DNA of 64,000 nt from NCBI GenBank assembly GCA_910586225.1, contig CAJUIL010000009.1:50858-114857 (forward strand). Direction: 5' to 3'. A model generated the notes under the pieces. It was given only the letters and a program-made list of their open reading frames with translations. It made no database searches and was not told the origin of the DNA. Origin of the DNA: an uncultured Eubacterium sp. (GTDB lineage Bacteria > Bacillota > Clostridia > Lachnospirales > Lachnospiraceae). The translations under genes were made by a program, and so were the position numbers. Shown here in pieces: positions 35,144-43,570 of this stretch (its first letter is position 1; every line of letters starts with the position of its first letter).

Positions 35144-36472
35144 TTAAAATTCCATTTCCTTCTTATCCATTACGCTCATATATGCCGGACGGATGATCTT
35201 GTCTGTACAGATCAGCTCCTCCAAACGGTGCGCGCTCCATCCGACAATTCTTGCCACCGCAAACATCGCCGTATACAGCTCCACTGGTATTCCCAGCATT
35301 TCATAGACAAAGCCGCTGTAAAAGTCCACGTTTGGACTGATATTGTCTTGGTTCTGGTTCCGCTTCGCCGCGATCAGAGCTGGAGCTGCTTCCTCTACTC
35401 CCTGATATAGCAGCATATCCTGCTGCCTGCCCTTTGCACGCGCCAATCGTTCCACATACTGCTTAAATACCCGCTCTCTTGGATCTGATTTTGTATAAAC
35501 CGCATGGCCCATCCCATAGATCAGCTTTTTCCTGTCAAACGCTTCCCCATCCAAAATCTTTGTCAGATAAGCAGAAAGCTCTTCTTTATCCGTATAATCC
35601 TTCACATTTGCCCGAATATCCGCCATCATTTCCATAACCTTGATATTCGCACCACCATGCTTTGGCCCTTTTAACGACGACATTGCGGCCGCAATCGTAG
35701 AATACGTATCCGAGCCAGTCGAAGAAACTACCCTCGTCGTAAACGTAGAGTTGTTACCGCCGCCGTGCTCCATATGCAGCATCAAAGCCGTATCCAATAC
35801 CTTCGCTTCCACCGGAAGATACTGCCGGTCCGGTCGCAGCAGACGCAGGATATTTTCCGCCGTAGACAGCTCCGGATCCGGATTGTGGATGATCATGCTT
35901 GCCTGATTGACATAATAATTATAGGCGTTATATCCATAAACCGCAAGCGCCGGAAACTGGCTGATCAGCTGAATGCACTGGCGCAGGCTGTTCGTCACGC
36001 TCGTATCCATAGCCTGGTCGTCATACGACGCCAGCGTCAGGATACTACGTGTCATCGTATTCATAATATCCGCACCTGGCTTTTTCATGATCACATCCCG
36101 CGTAAAGTTCGGAGGCAGGGCGCGGCTATCTGCGATCATCTGTGAAAACTGCGCATACTCGCTATCCGAAGGCATTTCCCCCATCAAAAGCAAATAAGCA
36201 ACCTTTTCAAAGCCAAGCTCACCCTCCTCCAAATTTTGGATCAGCTCTTCTACACGATAACCGCGATACCACAACTGCCCATCGCATGGGATTTTATGCC
36301 CGTTTTCGATCCTGGAGGACACAATTTTGGAGATCTTCGTAAGTCCGGTCAGCACGCCATTCCCGTTTTCATCACGCAGCCCAAGGTTTACCCCATATTC
36401 CTCATACAGCCTTGGCGAGATCATATCGTTTCTGCGGCAGATTTCCTCCTGTCTGGCGATATACTCATTCAT
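35144..36472 (-). CDS. gltA: Citrate synthase
   Basis: 442 residues from ATG 36472, which overlaps the MarR stop (ATGAATGA) and implies coupling. The frame extends to a GTG at 36523, but that would lie deep in the MarR gene. Active-site parts are LMLHMEHGGGNNSTFT (first His), KGPKHGGANI and MGHAVYTKSDPR (second His), and SPNVDFYSGFVY (catalytic Asp). It condenses acetyl-CoA with oxaloacetate, presumably for glutamate synthesis in an anaerobe with a partial TCA cycle. The N-terminal 60 residues with extra helices are normal for the clostridial type. Confidence 0.93.
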   Translation of the reverse strand: MNEYIARQEEICRRNDMISPRLYEEYGVNLGLRDENGNGVLTGLTKISKIVSSRIENGHKIPCDGQLWYRGYRVEELIQNLEEGELGFEKVAYLLLMGEMPSDSEYAQFSQMIADSRALPPNFTRDVIMKKPGADIMNTMTRSILTLASYDDQAMDTSVTNSLRQCIQLISQFPALAVYGYNAYNYYVNQASMIIHNPDPELSTAENILRLLRPDRQYLPVEAKVLDTALMLHMEHGGGNNSTFTTRVVSSTGSDTYSTIAAAMSSLKGPKHGGANIKVMEMMADIRANVKDYTDKEELSAYLTKILDGEAFDRKKLIYGMGHAVYTKSDPRERVFKQYVERLARAKGRQQDMLLYQGVEEAAPALIAAKRNQNQDNISPNVDFYSGFVYEMLGIPVELYTAMFAVARIVGWSAHRLEELICTDKIIRPAYMSVMDKKEMEF

Positions 36473-36998
36473 CTGTTCCCTGCTCTTCAATCGCTTCAAC
36501 CTCCATTCCCTTAAATTCCTCACTCATAACGTTCTCCAACTGCTTCATCAGCTGCAAGAGCTGGAGCAGATTTTCCTTCCCGTAGCTTGTAATGACTTTT
36601 CCGTAATACCGCTTTAACGCCTCTTCCTCTTCCTCCAGCATCCTCCTGCCGGAATCCGTAATCGTCACATAAGTACCCTCGCTGCCGTCCCCGTCATGCG
36701 ACCAAGCAACAAACCCGCGCTCCTGCAGCGCCTTGATCATACGCGAAATATGACGCATCGGACGCTGCATCTGATCCGAAATATCCTTTAAATACGTCCT
36801 GCCTGCATAAATATCATCCGTCAGCTCATTTTCTTTAATAATATGCATCGCCAGATATTCCGGAATGCTCAGTTTATGTAAAAAACTGCGGATCTTGTCG
36901 TTATTTAACAAATATTTGTGATAAGTAAGCTCATGCGACAGCTTCCCGATATCGGACTCTGCCAGCTCGTTTTTTATCAATGGTTCACGATATTCCAT
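36465..36998 (-). CDS. MarR-family transcriptional regulator
   Basis: 177 residues from ATG 36998, chosen because AGGAGGAAT lies just before it; the open frame reaches 37028. A winged helix is visible: LKDISDQMQRPMRHISRMIKA (helix-turn-helix) and then a wing with GTYVTITDSGRRMLEEEEEA, the typical MarR end. It is the first gene of an operon with citrate synthase and metY and probably senses a metabolite to control them. The stop overlaps the citrate synthase start by 8 bp. The ligand is unknown. Confidence 0.87.
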   Translation of the reverse strand: MEYREPLIKNELAESDIGKLSHELTYHKYLLNNDKIRSFLHKLSIPEYLAMHIIKENELTDDIYAGRTYLKDISDQMQRPMRHISRMIKALQERGFVAWSHDGDGSEGTYVTITDSGRRMLEEEEEALKRYYGKVITSYGKENLLQLLQLMKQLENVMSEEFKGMEVEAIEEQGTDE

Positions 36999-37147
36999 AA
37001 AATTCCTCCTTCTATATTTATATTTCAAAGTACAAGTATCGGTTTTCTTTCATCGGTTGGTTAAATTTGAGCTTGCGGACTGGAGCGCGTTTGAGCATTG
37101 CATTTGAAATCATGGATTGCTTAGATAAAAGAATGCTAAGTTTATTG

Positions 37148-37174
37148 TTAGCACTTGACTGATATGAGTGCTAA
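37148..37174. promoter_or_regulatory. CIRCE-like HrcA operator, no heat-shock gene attached
   Basis: TTAGCACTT, nine bases, GAGTGCTAA. This differs from the classic CIRCE palindrome TTAGCACTC-N9-GAGTGCTAA at one base and keeps the exact spacing. HrcA binds CIRCE to repress dnaK and groE operons, but none is here. The nearest start is the MarR gene, 150 bp away on the minus strand. Confidence 0.7.
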
Positions 37175-37408
37175 AATCGGATGAAAAAAATATGCTTCTG
37201 GCTGGAAGCAGCTTCCCCGGAAGATGATGTCAACCAGGTTATTATTTAGTTTTTTAATAATTATAAAGTAAATTTAGCAGATGTCAATAGATTTTATACT
37301 TTTTTTACAAAACCAGATCATCACAGGTAACAGATTTTCATCGTAGTTGTACAGCCAGAGAAAAGCAGTCAGATGAAAAGCGCTGCCTGGTCTTATTGTG
37401 ACTTTGGA

Positions 37409-37491
37409 AGAATGTTAGAAGCTCCTAGTCGGTGCTGCGTCCGTCCATTATCATAACCTAACCGCAGAATACTTAGAGCTTCTTACATTCT
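37409..37491. repeat. Imperfect 15-bp inverted repeat with 53-base interior
   Basis: Arms 37409-37423 and 37477-37491 match with one mismatch. No U-run follows on either strand, so a terminator is unlikely. It lies about 45 bp past the mrp stop and could cap the 3' end of that mRNA. Confidence 0.5.
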
Positions 37492-37533
37492 GGAAATCGG
37501 AGTATCATGCCCTATGAGTACAAGAAAAACCCA

Positions 37534-38385
37534 CTAAAGCCTACACAAAACCTCAACCGCCCGTTCCAAATACGCATACTCCTTCTCATAAAAAGCCCCA
37601 CGATCCGCCGCCTCTGCCATCTCTGGATCCAACGGCAGCTTCCCAAGCACCGGAATCTGAAGCTCCGCCGCCGCTTCATCCACATGGCTCTCACCAAACA
37701 ACCGGATCTGTTTCCCACAATCCGGGCATTTCAAATAGCTAAAATTCTCCACAACGCCAAGCACCGGGATATCCATCATCTCTGCCATACGAAATGCCTT
37801 TTTCACGATCATCTGCACAAGCTCCTGCGGTGAAGTAACGACGACGATGCCGTCAACCGGAAGCGACTGGAATACCGTCAGCGGTACGTCCCCGGTTCCC
37901 GGAGGCATATCGATCAGCAGGTAATCCAGCTCTCCCCAGACAACGTCCGTCCAGAACTGGCGAACCGCCCCGCCGATGACCGGGCCTCTCCAGATGACCG
38001 GATCCTGTGGGTTTTCCATCAGAAGGCTGATGGAAATAAGGCGGATACCATCTTTCGTTTCTACCGGAAGTATCATCCCTTCTGCATTCCCATAAGCTTC
38101 CTCGGTCACACCGAACATTTTCGGAATAGACGGCCCTGTAATATCAGCGTCCATAATGCCTGTCGCATACCCGGCTTTTTTCAGCGCAGCTGCCAGGGAA
38201 GCGGTCACAAACGATTTGCCAACACCTCCCTTACCACTGACAATACCGATCACTTTTTTAATTTTAGAATATTTGTTTGCCGGCTCCTGCATACTCTGCG
38301 GACCCTGACCTGAACTGCAGTTTGCGCGCTGCTCTGATGAACAACTGGATGCACTTGGACATCCGCTGCACTGATTTTCTGCCAT
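37534..38385 (-). CDS. mrp: Mrp/NBP35-family Fe-S cluster carrier ATPase
   Basis: 283 residues from ATG 38385, which has GGAGGAAT before it; the longer frame to 38430 lacks this. The deviant Walker A is SGKGGVGKS near residue 48, with IDMPPGTGD (switch/Walker B) near 155 and VVTSPQELV after it. Cys residues lie at the N-terminus (CSGCPSASSC) and in CPDCGKQ near the C-terminus. The latter CxxC binds the bridging cluster in Mrp dimers. It moves Fe-S clusters to apo-proteins and fits as the last gene behind nifS, nifU and mnmA. Confidence 0.9.
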   Translation of the reverse strand: MAENQCSGCPSASSCSSEQRANCSSGQGPQSMQEPANKYSKIKKVIGIVSGKGGVGKSFVTASLAAALKKAGYATGIMDADITGPSIPKMFGVTEEAYGNAEGMILPVETKDGIRLISISLLMENPQDPVIWRGPVIGGAVRQFWTDVVWGELDYLLIDMPPGTGDVPLTVFQSLPVDGIVVVTSPQELVQMIVKKAFRMAEMMDIPVLGVVENFSYLKCPDCGKQIRLFGESHVDEAAAELQIPVLGKLPLDPEMAEAADRGAFYEKEYAYLERAVEVLCRL

Positions 38386-38480
38386 AACAATTCCTCCTGC
38401 TGCAAAATATTGTTCAAATATCTTTTTCAAACATCTTCTTCAAATATCTTGTTTGCTTCTTTCTATCTGTCTGATACGCC

Positions 38481-39560
38481 TCACACGATCGTCCCACCGC
38501 CCAGTACATATCCGTCTGCATACAGCACAACTGCCTGTCCAGGCGTTACCGCACGTACCGGACGGTCAAACAACAGCCGGACAGTGCTGCCGTCCTCGGA
38601 AATCCCAGCTATCCTACAGTCCTCACCCGCATGGGAATAGCGGATCTTGGCAAGCGCCCTTTGCCCAGTCACGAAATGGCTGGCAGCCATATAATTCATA
38701 TGCTCCGCCGTAAGCTCTGTCACCATCAGATCTTCTTTTGAGCCAATCACAACCTCATTTGTATCCGTACGTATCTGTATGACAAATACGGGCCTGCCAA
38801 GCGCAAGCCCTAGTCCTTTACGCTGGCCGACCGTATAATGGGATATCCCCTGATGCTGCCCCAGCACTTCGCCGTCTGTGGTCACAAAGTTTCCGGCAGG
38901 CTCGCTTTTTCCGGTACTACGGCTGATAAACGCCGCGTAATCATGATCCGGCACAAAGCAGATCTCCTGACTGTCTGGCTTATCCGCAACCTTAAGCCCC
39001 GCCTGCCCGGCAATTTCGCGAACCTGCTCCTTGGTATAATCCCCAACCGGAAACAGCGTATGCGCCAGCTGCTCCTGCGTCAGATTATAAAGCGCATATG
39101 TCTGGTCCTTGCCTGTCGATACAGACGGACGCAGCGCATACCTGCCGTCTGATGTCCTGCCAAGCTGCGCGTAATGCCCGGTTGCAATGTAATCCGCGCC
39201 GATCCCGATGCTGCGCTGCAGCAGGGCTTCCCATTTAATATAACGGTTGCAGGCAATACAAGGATTCGGCGTCCTGCCCAGACGATATTCCCTGATAAAA
39301 TAGTCAATAACGTGCGTCTGAAACTCCCCGCGGAAATTCATCACATAATAGGGGATCTCAAGCTGCGCAGCCACACGCCGGGCGTCCTCTATGGCGCTCA
39401 GACCACAGCAGCCGCCTTCCAGATCCGGCTGCTGCGCATCCGCTTCCTGCCAGATCTGCATCGTAACGCCGATCACATCATAGCCCTGCTCCTTTAATAA
39501 ATAGGCTGCCACAGAAGAATCCACACCGCCGGACATACCAACTACAACTTTTTCTTTCAT
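38481..39560 (-). CDS. mnmA: tRNA-specific 2-thiouridylase MnmA
   Basis: 359 residues. The PP-loop VGMSGGVDSSV is at the start, the first catalytic Cys lies in NPCIACNRYIKW near 100, and the second in SQEICFVPDHDY near 195. GQRKGLGLA and the C-terminal beta barrel are standard. It thiolates U34 of Lys, Glu and Gln tRNAs, using sulfur supplied by the NifS-type desulfurase encoded two genes upstream. Length and motifs are complete. Confidence 0.95.
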   Translation of the reverse strand: MKEKVVVGMSGGVDSSVAAYLLKEQGYDVIGVTMQIWQEADAQQPDLEGGCCGLSAIEDARRVAAQLEIPYYVMNFRGEFQTHVIDYFIREYRLGRTPNPCIACNRYIKWEALLQRSIGIGADYIATGHYAQLGRTSDGRYALRPSVSTGKDQTYALYNLTQEQLAHTLFPVGDYTKEQVREIAGQAGLKVADKPDSQEICFVPDHDYAAFISRSTGKSEPAGNFVTTDGEVLGQHQGISHYTVGQRKGLGLALGRPVFVIQIRTDTNEVVIGSKEDLMVTELTAEHMNYMAASHFVTGQRALAKIRYSHAGEDCRIAGISEDGSTVRLLFDRPVRAVTPGQAVVLYADGYVLGGGTIV

Positions 39561-39620
39561 ATCAAAGCTATCCTTTCCAGCGGAGCGGTTCCTATAACAT
39601 CCCCACCGCTGCCTGGAGCA

Positions 39621-40061
39621 CTAATCATCCGCTTCCACTGGTTCTTCGGAAATATCATCCTTTGGCGGCTGCAGCCCTTCGATTTCAATCTGGTTTTTCT
39701 GCGCATAATCCCAAAGCGCCGCGTGGATCGCTTCTTCAGCCAGCAAGGAACAGTGCACCTTGACCGGAGGAAGCCCGTCCAGCGCTTCCATCACCGCCTT
39801 ATTCGTTACCTGGAGCGCTTCATAGATCGTTTTTCCTTTTACAAGCTCAGTCGCCATGCTGCTCGTCGCCACCGCTGCACCGCAGCCAAACGTTTTGAAT
39901 TTGCATTCCTTAATGACTTTTGTCTCCTCGTCGATATCAAGATAAATTCTCATAATATCGCCGCATTTTGCGTTTCCAACCGTACCTACGCCGCTGGCGT
40001 CCGCAATCTCGCCGACATTTCTCGGATTGTTAAAATGATCCATTACTTTTTCACTATACAT
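39621..40061 (-). CDS. nifU: Fe-S cluster scaffold protein NifU/IscU
   Basis: 146 residues, IscU-like, with three conserved Cys in GNAKCGD, FKTFGCGAAVATSS and PVKVHCSLLAEEAI. The start MYSEKVMDHFNNPRNVGE is typical of the clostridial NifU N-domain type. The family's LPPVK motif is nearly kept (GLPPVKVHC). It builds clusters from iron and the persulfide of the desulfurase encoded just upstream. An acidic tail (SEEPVEADD) is the only unusual part. Confidence 0.94.
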   Translation of the reverse strand: MYSEKVMDHFNNPRNVGEIADASGVGTVGNAKCGDIMRIYLDIDEETKVIKECKFKTFGCGAAVATSSMATELVKGKTIYEALQVTNKAVMEALDGLPPVKVHCSLLAEEAIHAALWDYAQKNQIEIEGLQPPKDDISEEPVEADD

Positions 40062-40107
40062 ACAATGTACCGAACGTCTGACTCGCTGACGTTCTACCTC
40101 CTTACTT

Positions 40108-41292
40108 TTATTCTGTCTGGCTTTTTACAAAATCCTCGTACAATGGCGACATACTTCTCAGCCTCTCTACAACAGCCTTGATACTGTCCGCCACATAATC
40201 CACATCCTCCAGCGTCGTCTGCTCCGATAACGTCAGCCGCAGCGATCCATGCGCAATCTCATGCGGCAGGCCGATCGCCAGCAGTACATGAGACGGATCC
40301 AGAGAACCGGACGTACACGCAGAACCGCTGGACGCGCAGATCCCTCTTTGATCCAGCATGATCAGCAGCGATTCTCCCTCAATAAACCGGAAACAGAAAT
40401 TTGCGTTATTCGGCAGCCGCTGCTCTGGATGCCCGTTCAGACGGGAATATGGAACCTCCTCCAGCACCCGTTTGATCAAATGATCCCTGACAACCGCGAT
40501 TTTCTCTGCGCTTTCCTGCATCTGTGCCACCGCAAGCTCCGCCGCTTTTGCCATACCGACAATCCCAGGAACGTTGCTTGTGCCTGCTCTCCTGGCGCGC
40601 TCCTGCGCCCCGCCGTGTACATAAGCGCCGAGCTTGACGCTGTTTCTCATATAGAAAAAGCCTACTCCCTTCGGCCCGTAAAATTTATGCGCGCTGGCAC
40701 TTAACAGATCAATGTTCAGCTCGTCCACCTGGATCGGCAGATGGCCGAACGCCTGCACCGCATCCGTATGGAACAGCACGCCGTGTTTTTTTGCAACTGC
40801 CCCAATCTCTCGGATCGGTTCAACCGTACCAATCTCATTATTTGCAAACATGATGCTGATCAAGATCGTATCCGGACGGATCGCTTGTTCCAGCTGCTCT
40901 ACGCTGATCATCCCATTTTCGTCCACATCAAGATACGTGATCTCGCAGCCCTTTTTCTCCAGATATTCACACGTATGCAGTACCGCGTGGTGCTCGATCT
41001 TCGTCGTAATGATATGCTTCCCCTTAGACGCAAACGCCTCTGCACAGCCTTTGATCGCCCAGTTGTCACTCTCGCTGCCCCCGGCGGTAAAATAAATCTC
41101 ATTCGCCTTCGCCCCAAGCAGACCTGCGATCGTCTCCCTTGCTTCGTCAACTGCTTTTTTGCTCTGCTGCGCAAACGTATAAACGCTGTTTGGATTACTG
41201 TAATTCTCCATGAAATACGGCTTCATCGCTTCAAAGGCTTCCGGCCTGAGCGCTGTCGTCGCCGCATTATCAAGATATATCAGCTTTTCCAT
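40108..41292 (-). CDS. nifS: Cysteine desulfurase NifS/IscS
   Basis: 394 residues, class V aminotransferase fold. PLP lysine lies in SASAHKFYGPKGVGF near residue 205, and the sulfur-carrying Cys in CASSGSACTSGSLDPSHVL near 325, in the long-loop (group I) arrangement. It starts LIYLDNAATTALRP. It supplies sulfur to NifU and MnmA, the next genes. An AGGAGGAAT ribosome binding site precedes the ATG. The usual Rrf2/IscR regulator gene is absent upstream. Confidence 0.95.
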   Translation of the reverse strand: MEKLIYLDNAATTALRPEAFEAMKPYFMENYSNPNSVYTFAQQSKKAVDEARETIAGLLGAKANEIYFTAGGSESDNWAIKGCAEAFASKGKHIITTKIEHHAVLHTCEYLEKKGCEITYLDVDENGMISVEQLEQAIRPDTILISIMFANNEIGTVEPIREIGAVAKKHGVLFHTDAVQAFGHLPIQVDELNIDLLSASAHKFYGPKGVGFFYMRNSVKLGAYVHGGAQERARRAGTSNVPGIVGMAKAAELAVAQMQESAEKIAVVRDHLIKRVLEEVPYSRLNGHPEQRLPNNANFCFRFIEGESLLIMLDQRGICASSGSACTSGSLDPSHVLLAIGLPHEIAHGSLRLTLSEQTTLEDVDYVADSIKAVVERLRSMSPLYEDFVKSQTE

Positions 41293-41323
41293 CGGTGAAA
41301 TTCCTCCTTAATTTATATCCTAG

Positions 41324-41339
41324 TATTCCCGTAGGAATA
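41324..41339. promoter_or_regulatory. TATTCC-CGTA-GGAATA palindrome in nifS leader
   Basis: A 6-bp perfect inverted repeat with a 4-base centre, 30 bp upstream of nifS and downstream of its promoter. The spot suits an operator of an Rrf2-type or similar regulator. A match to a defined IscR site cannot be claimed. Confidence 0.35.
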
Positions 41340-41427
41340 TAGTAGTAAATAGCGATAAAAAAACAAGAAACTGTATTGCTACGTTCCCCTAATCCAACAA
41401 TTCATAATCGTTCTGTAAGACATACTC

Positions 41428-41455
41428 ATTATAACGCATTCACTTGAAATGTCAA
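41428..41455 (-). promoter_or_regulatory. Consensus promoter of the nifS-nifU-mnmA-mrp operon
   Basis: On the minus strand a perfect TTGACA (41450-41455), 16 bases, and a perfect TATAAT (41428-41433). The leader to nifS is about 130 bases. Confidence 0.8.
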
Positions 41456-41655
41456 TTCTTTTCTCACAAATTTTACGCTGCTCGTTCTATTTCGCGTAAC
41501 CAGCCTCAAGCGAAAAGCGGCGTTTTCGCTCTCCCGTTCCTTAAGCGTGGGCATATCGCCTTGAAACTGCATCAAATAAGCATTCTTGGCAGGCCCGCCA
41601 TCCGTGTGAAGCTCCTAGACAACAATCTTTGCAGGAAATTCCTTTGTATTTCCCG

Positions 41656-41823
41656 GTGAACGCCCCGTTTTCCTTAAAAAGCTCTTTTGCCGATTACCGG
41701 GTATGTGCGCTGGATCTAAGCACTGGCGAAGAAATTCCGTTTACGCTGAATTGCGCAGACCATACAGTCTTTGCCTCCATCCACTGTGGATAACGAGGAC
41801 GTCTTGCTGATCTTGGAAAAAAA
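41656..41823 (+). pseudogene. Possible C-terminal remnant of a glycosidase-like gene
   Basis: A GTG-started frame of 45 codons (41656-41793) reads VNAPFSLKSSFADYRVCALD and LSTGEEIPFTL, then continues in a shifted frame as DNEDVLLILEKN. This resembles the closing beta domain of large glycoside hydrolases, where LDLxTGEE and LLILE are frequent. The frame break, missing start and lack of an upstream partner suggest decay. The identification is weak. Confidence 0.28.
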
Positions 41824-41834
41824 TAGATAGAATT

Positions 41835-41890
41835 ACAGCCGTTCCGTCAGCTGGGTATTTGCAAATTACCCACTCTGACGAAACGGCTGT
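41835..41890 (-). terminator. Terminator after the ZnuA-like gene
   Basis: A long stem ACAGCCGTT-C-CGTCAG with CTGACG-A-AACGGCTGT and an inner TGGGTA/TACCCA. On the minus strand a T-rich run ending in TTTTTTT follows (41814-41833). It begins 13 bp after the stop. Confidence 0.7.
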
Positions 41891-41902
41891 CTTTCATTTT
41901 TC

Positions 41903-42871
41903 TTATTTGGACACCGCCTGGCGCATCCGCGTAATATTCTCTTCCATCGCCCTTAAATAACTGTCTGCACGGTAATCTCCCCGCACGCACGTATCCAGAT
42001 AAATGACTCCGATATCCGTTTCCTTTTGCAGCGTCTCACACATCCTTTTTCCATACAGCTCCTCCGCTAAAATAACGCGTACCTCCTGCGTACGGATCTG
42101 GCGCAGTACATCCGCCACTTCTCCGGCGCTCACCTGCCGCTCCTCGTCTAAGTCCATGCCTCCGCACACCGTCATACCATAATCCTGCGCCATATAGGCA
42201 AACGCTTCGTGAAAGATCAGTATCTTTTCTCCAGCCGTTTCCTGCGCTGCTTCCTGCTGCTTTTCATACAGCTCGTCCAGCTGACAGAGATACTGTTCTC
42301 TGTTCTTTTCGTAGCTATCCGCATGAGCTGCATCCAGCTTTGCCAGCTTGTCCGCGATCGTACGCACTTGTATGCGGTGCTCTGAAATGCTCATCCAGGC
42401 GTGCGCATTATCATCCAGCAGCGCAGTATGTTCGCTTGCATTAATAATCGCAAGCTTTGGATACTGCGCGGCGACATCTGCTAAAAAGCTCTCGATGCCA
42501 CCACCGTTTACAATCAAAACGTCTGCAGCCGAAAGCCTGCGCATATCCTCTGTCGTCAGCTGGTAGTCGTGCATACATCCAGTCTGCGGCTCGCTCAGGT
42601 TTTCAAGCGTCACGCCTTCGCAGTCACCGACAATATTTTTCGCCGCAATATACATCGGATAAAAAGAGGTTATGACCGAAAATGTCTCCCGGCTGTGCTC
42701 TGCAAGGCCGTCCTGCACAGAAGCGCCGGTTTCTTTTCCGGTATTGTCAGCGGCTTTTTGTATGTTATTTTCTGTATCGCGCGCAGCGCGGACATAAAGA
42801 TTCGTCAGTAAAATACTTGCAAGCGCCATTACGAGCAACAAAGCCGCGGCAAACCGATACGTCCGTTTCAT
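41903..42871 (-). CDS. ZnuA-like metal-binding ABC transporter substrate protein
   Basis: 322 residues. An N-terminal membrane helix or signal anchor (FAAALLLVMALASILLTNLY) has no lipobox Cys. The A-1 family pattern is clear: TSFYPMYIAAKNIVGD, then metal ligands in GCMHDYQLT, DDNAHAWMS and FHEAFAYMAQDYG, and a late acidic ligand (AEELYG). It should bring zinc or manganese to an ABC importer, but no permease or ATPase gene is nearby. Its ATG overlaps the engB stop (ATGA), so it is translated as part of the proteostasis operon. The linker at residues 35-60 is polar and probably disordered. Confidence 0.85.
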   Translation of the reverse strand: MKRTYRFAAALLLVMALASILLTNLYVRAARDTENNIQKAADNTGKETGASVQDGLAEHSRETFSVITSFYPMYIAAKNIVGDCEGVTLENLSEPQTGCMHDYQLTTEDMRRLSAADVLIVNGGGIESFLADVAAQYPKLAIINASEHTALLDDNAHAWMSISEHRIQVRTIADKLAKLDAAHADSYEKNREQYLCQLDELYEKQQEAAQETAGEKILIFHEAFAYMAQDYGMTVCGGMDLDEERQVSAGEVADVLRQIRTQEVRVILAEELYGKRMCETLQKETDIGVIYLDTCVRGDYRADSYLRAMEENITRMRQAVSK

Positions 42872-43497
42872 GCTGTCCCCTTTCGACCGTCATCAGAACC
42901 GTCCGGCTCTGTCCATCCGACCAGTGCGTCCATGATCTGCCAGATTTCCTCGCGTCCCTGCTTCGTCTCTGCGGAAAACGGGATCAGCATATCATCGGCC
43001 TTTAGTCCCAGCCCTTCCCGCACCTCTTTCACACACTTTTGCACCTGGCTGCGTTTTAATTTATCCAGCTTGGTCGCGATAATGATTGGGCGATAACCTT
43101 GGTGCACGATCCATTCGTACATTGTCTGATCGTTCGCTGACGGCTTGTGGCGGATATCCACAAGCAGAAAAACTGCTTTTAACTGTTTGGATCTGTGCAG
43201 ATAGCGTTCGATCATTTTGCCCCATTTGGCCTTTTCCGATTCCGGCACCTTCGCAAAGCCGTATCCCGGAAGGTCAACCAGATACATATCGTTGTTGATC
43301 TTATAAAAATTGATCGTCTGTGTTTTCCCTGGCTGCGAAGATGTACGTGCCAGCGATTTGCGGTTCATCAGCGCGTTGATCAGGGATGATTTTCCGACGT
43401 TTGATTTTCCGGCAAACGCGATCTCCGGCAGCAGATTTTCCGGCACCTTGCTCGTAACCCCGCAGACCATTTCTAACTCTACATTTTTAATTACCAT
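42868..43497 (-). CDS. engB: Ribosome-biogenesis GTPase EngB/YsxC
   Basis: 209 residues. G1 is FAGKSNVGKSSL, G3 is LVDLPGYGFA, G4 is ATKLDKLKR, and G5 is close to PFSAETKQG. This small circularly unpermuted GTPase helps assemble the 50S subunit. It commonly follows lon in clostridia, as here. A short gap with no clear terminator separates it from lon. The C-terminus is slightly extended with polar residues. Confidence 0.95.
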   Translation of the reverse strand: MVIKNVELEMVCGVTSKVPENLLPEIAFAGKSNVGKSSLINALMNRKSLARTSSQPGKTQTINFYKINNDMYLVDLPGYGFAKVPESEKAKWGKMIERYLHRSKQLKAVFLLVDIRHKPSANDQTMYEWIVHQGYRPIIIATKLDKLKRSQVQKCVKEVREGLGLKADDMLIPFSAETKQGREEIWQIMDALVGWTEPDGSDDGRKGTA

Positions 43498-43570
43498 TTA
43501 ATTTTATATCTACTCCTTTCCCTGAGACTCCCGCTCACATTTCTAACAATCGCAGCAGTCCCAGGCTTCC

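Larger units (their letters stand above)
36999..37533. other. 535-bp gap with orphan CIRCE and long hairpin
   Basis: No credible gene. The region contains an orphan CIRCE-like operator (37148-37174), a 15-bp imperfect inverted repeat (37409-37423 and 37477-37491), and an AT-rich stretch (37230-37310). A 22-codon frame starts at 37181 right after CIRCE (MKKICFWLEAASPEDD...) but has no ribosome binding site. Confidence 0.6.
41293..41902. other. 610-bp gap: nifS promoter, leader palindrome, gene remnant, terminator
   Basis: From left to right: the 5' leader of nifS with a TATTCC/GGAATA palindrome, the nifS promoter, about 330 bp of probably decayed coding sequence, and the terminator of the metal-binding protein gene. 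The 71-codon plus-strand frame at 41444-41659 is part of the decayed stretch and has no start signals. Confidence 0.55.

Noticed and set aside
37181..37249. 22-codon frame right after the CIRCE box
   Set aside because: There is no ribosome binding site, and the peptide resembles nothing I know; the position after an operator may be chance.
33827..37533. SAM or T-box riboswitch ahead of the MarR-gltA-metY operon
   Set aside because: I looked for the conserved leader helices and a T-box TGG element and saw none.
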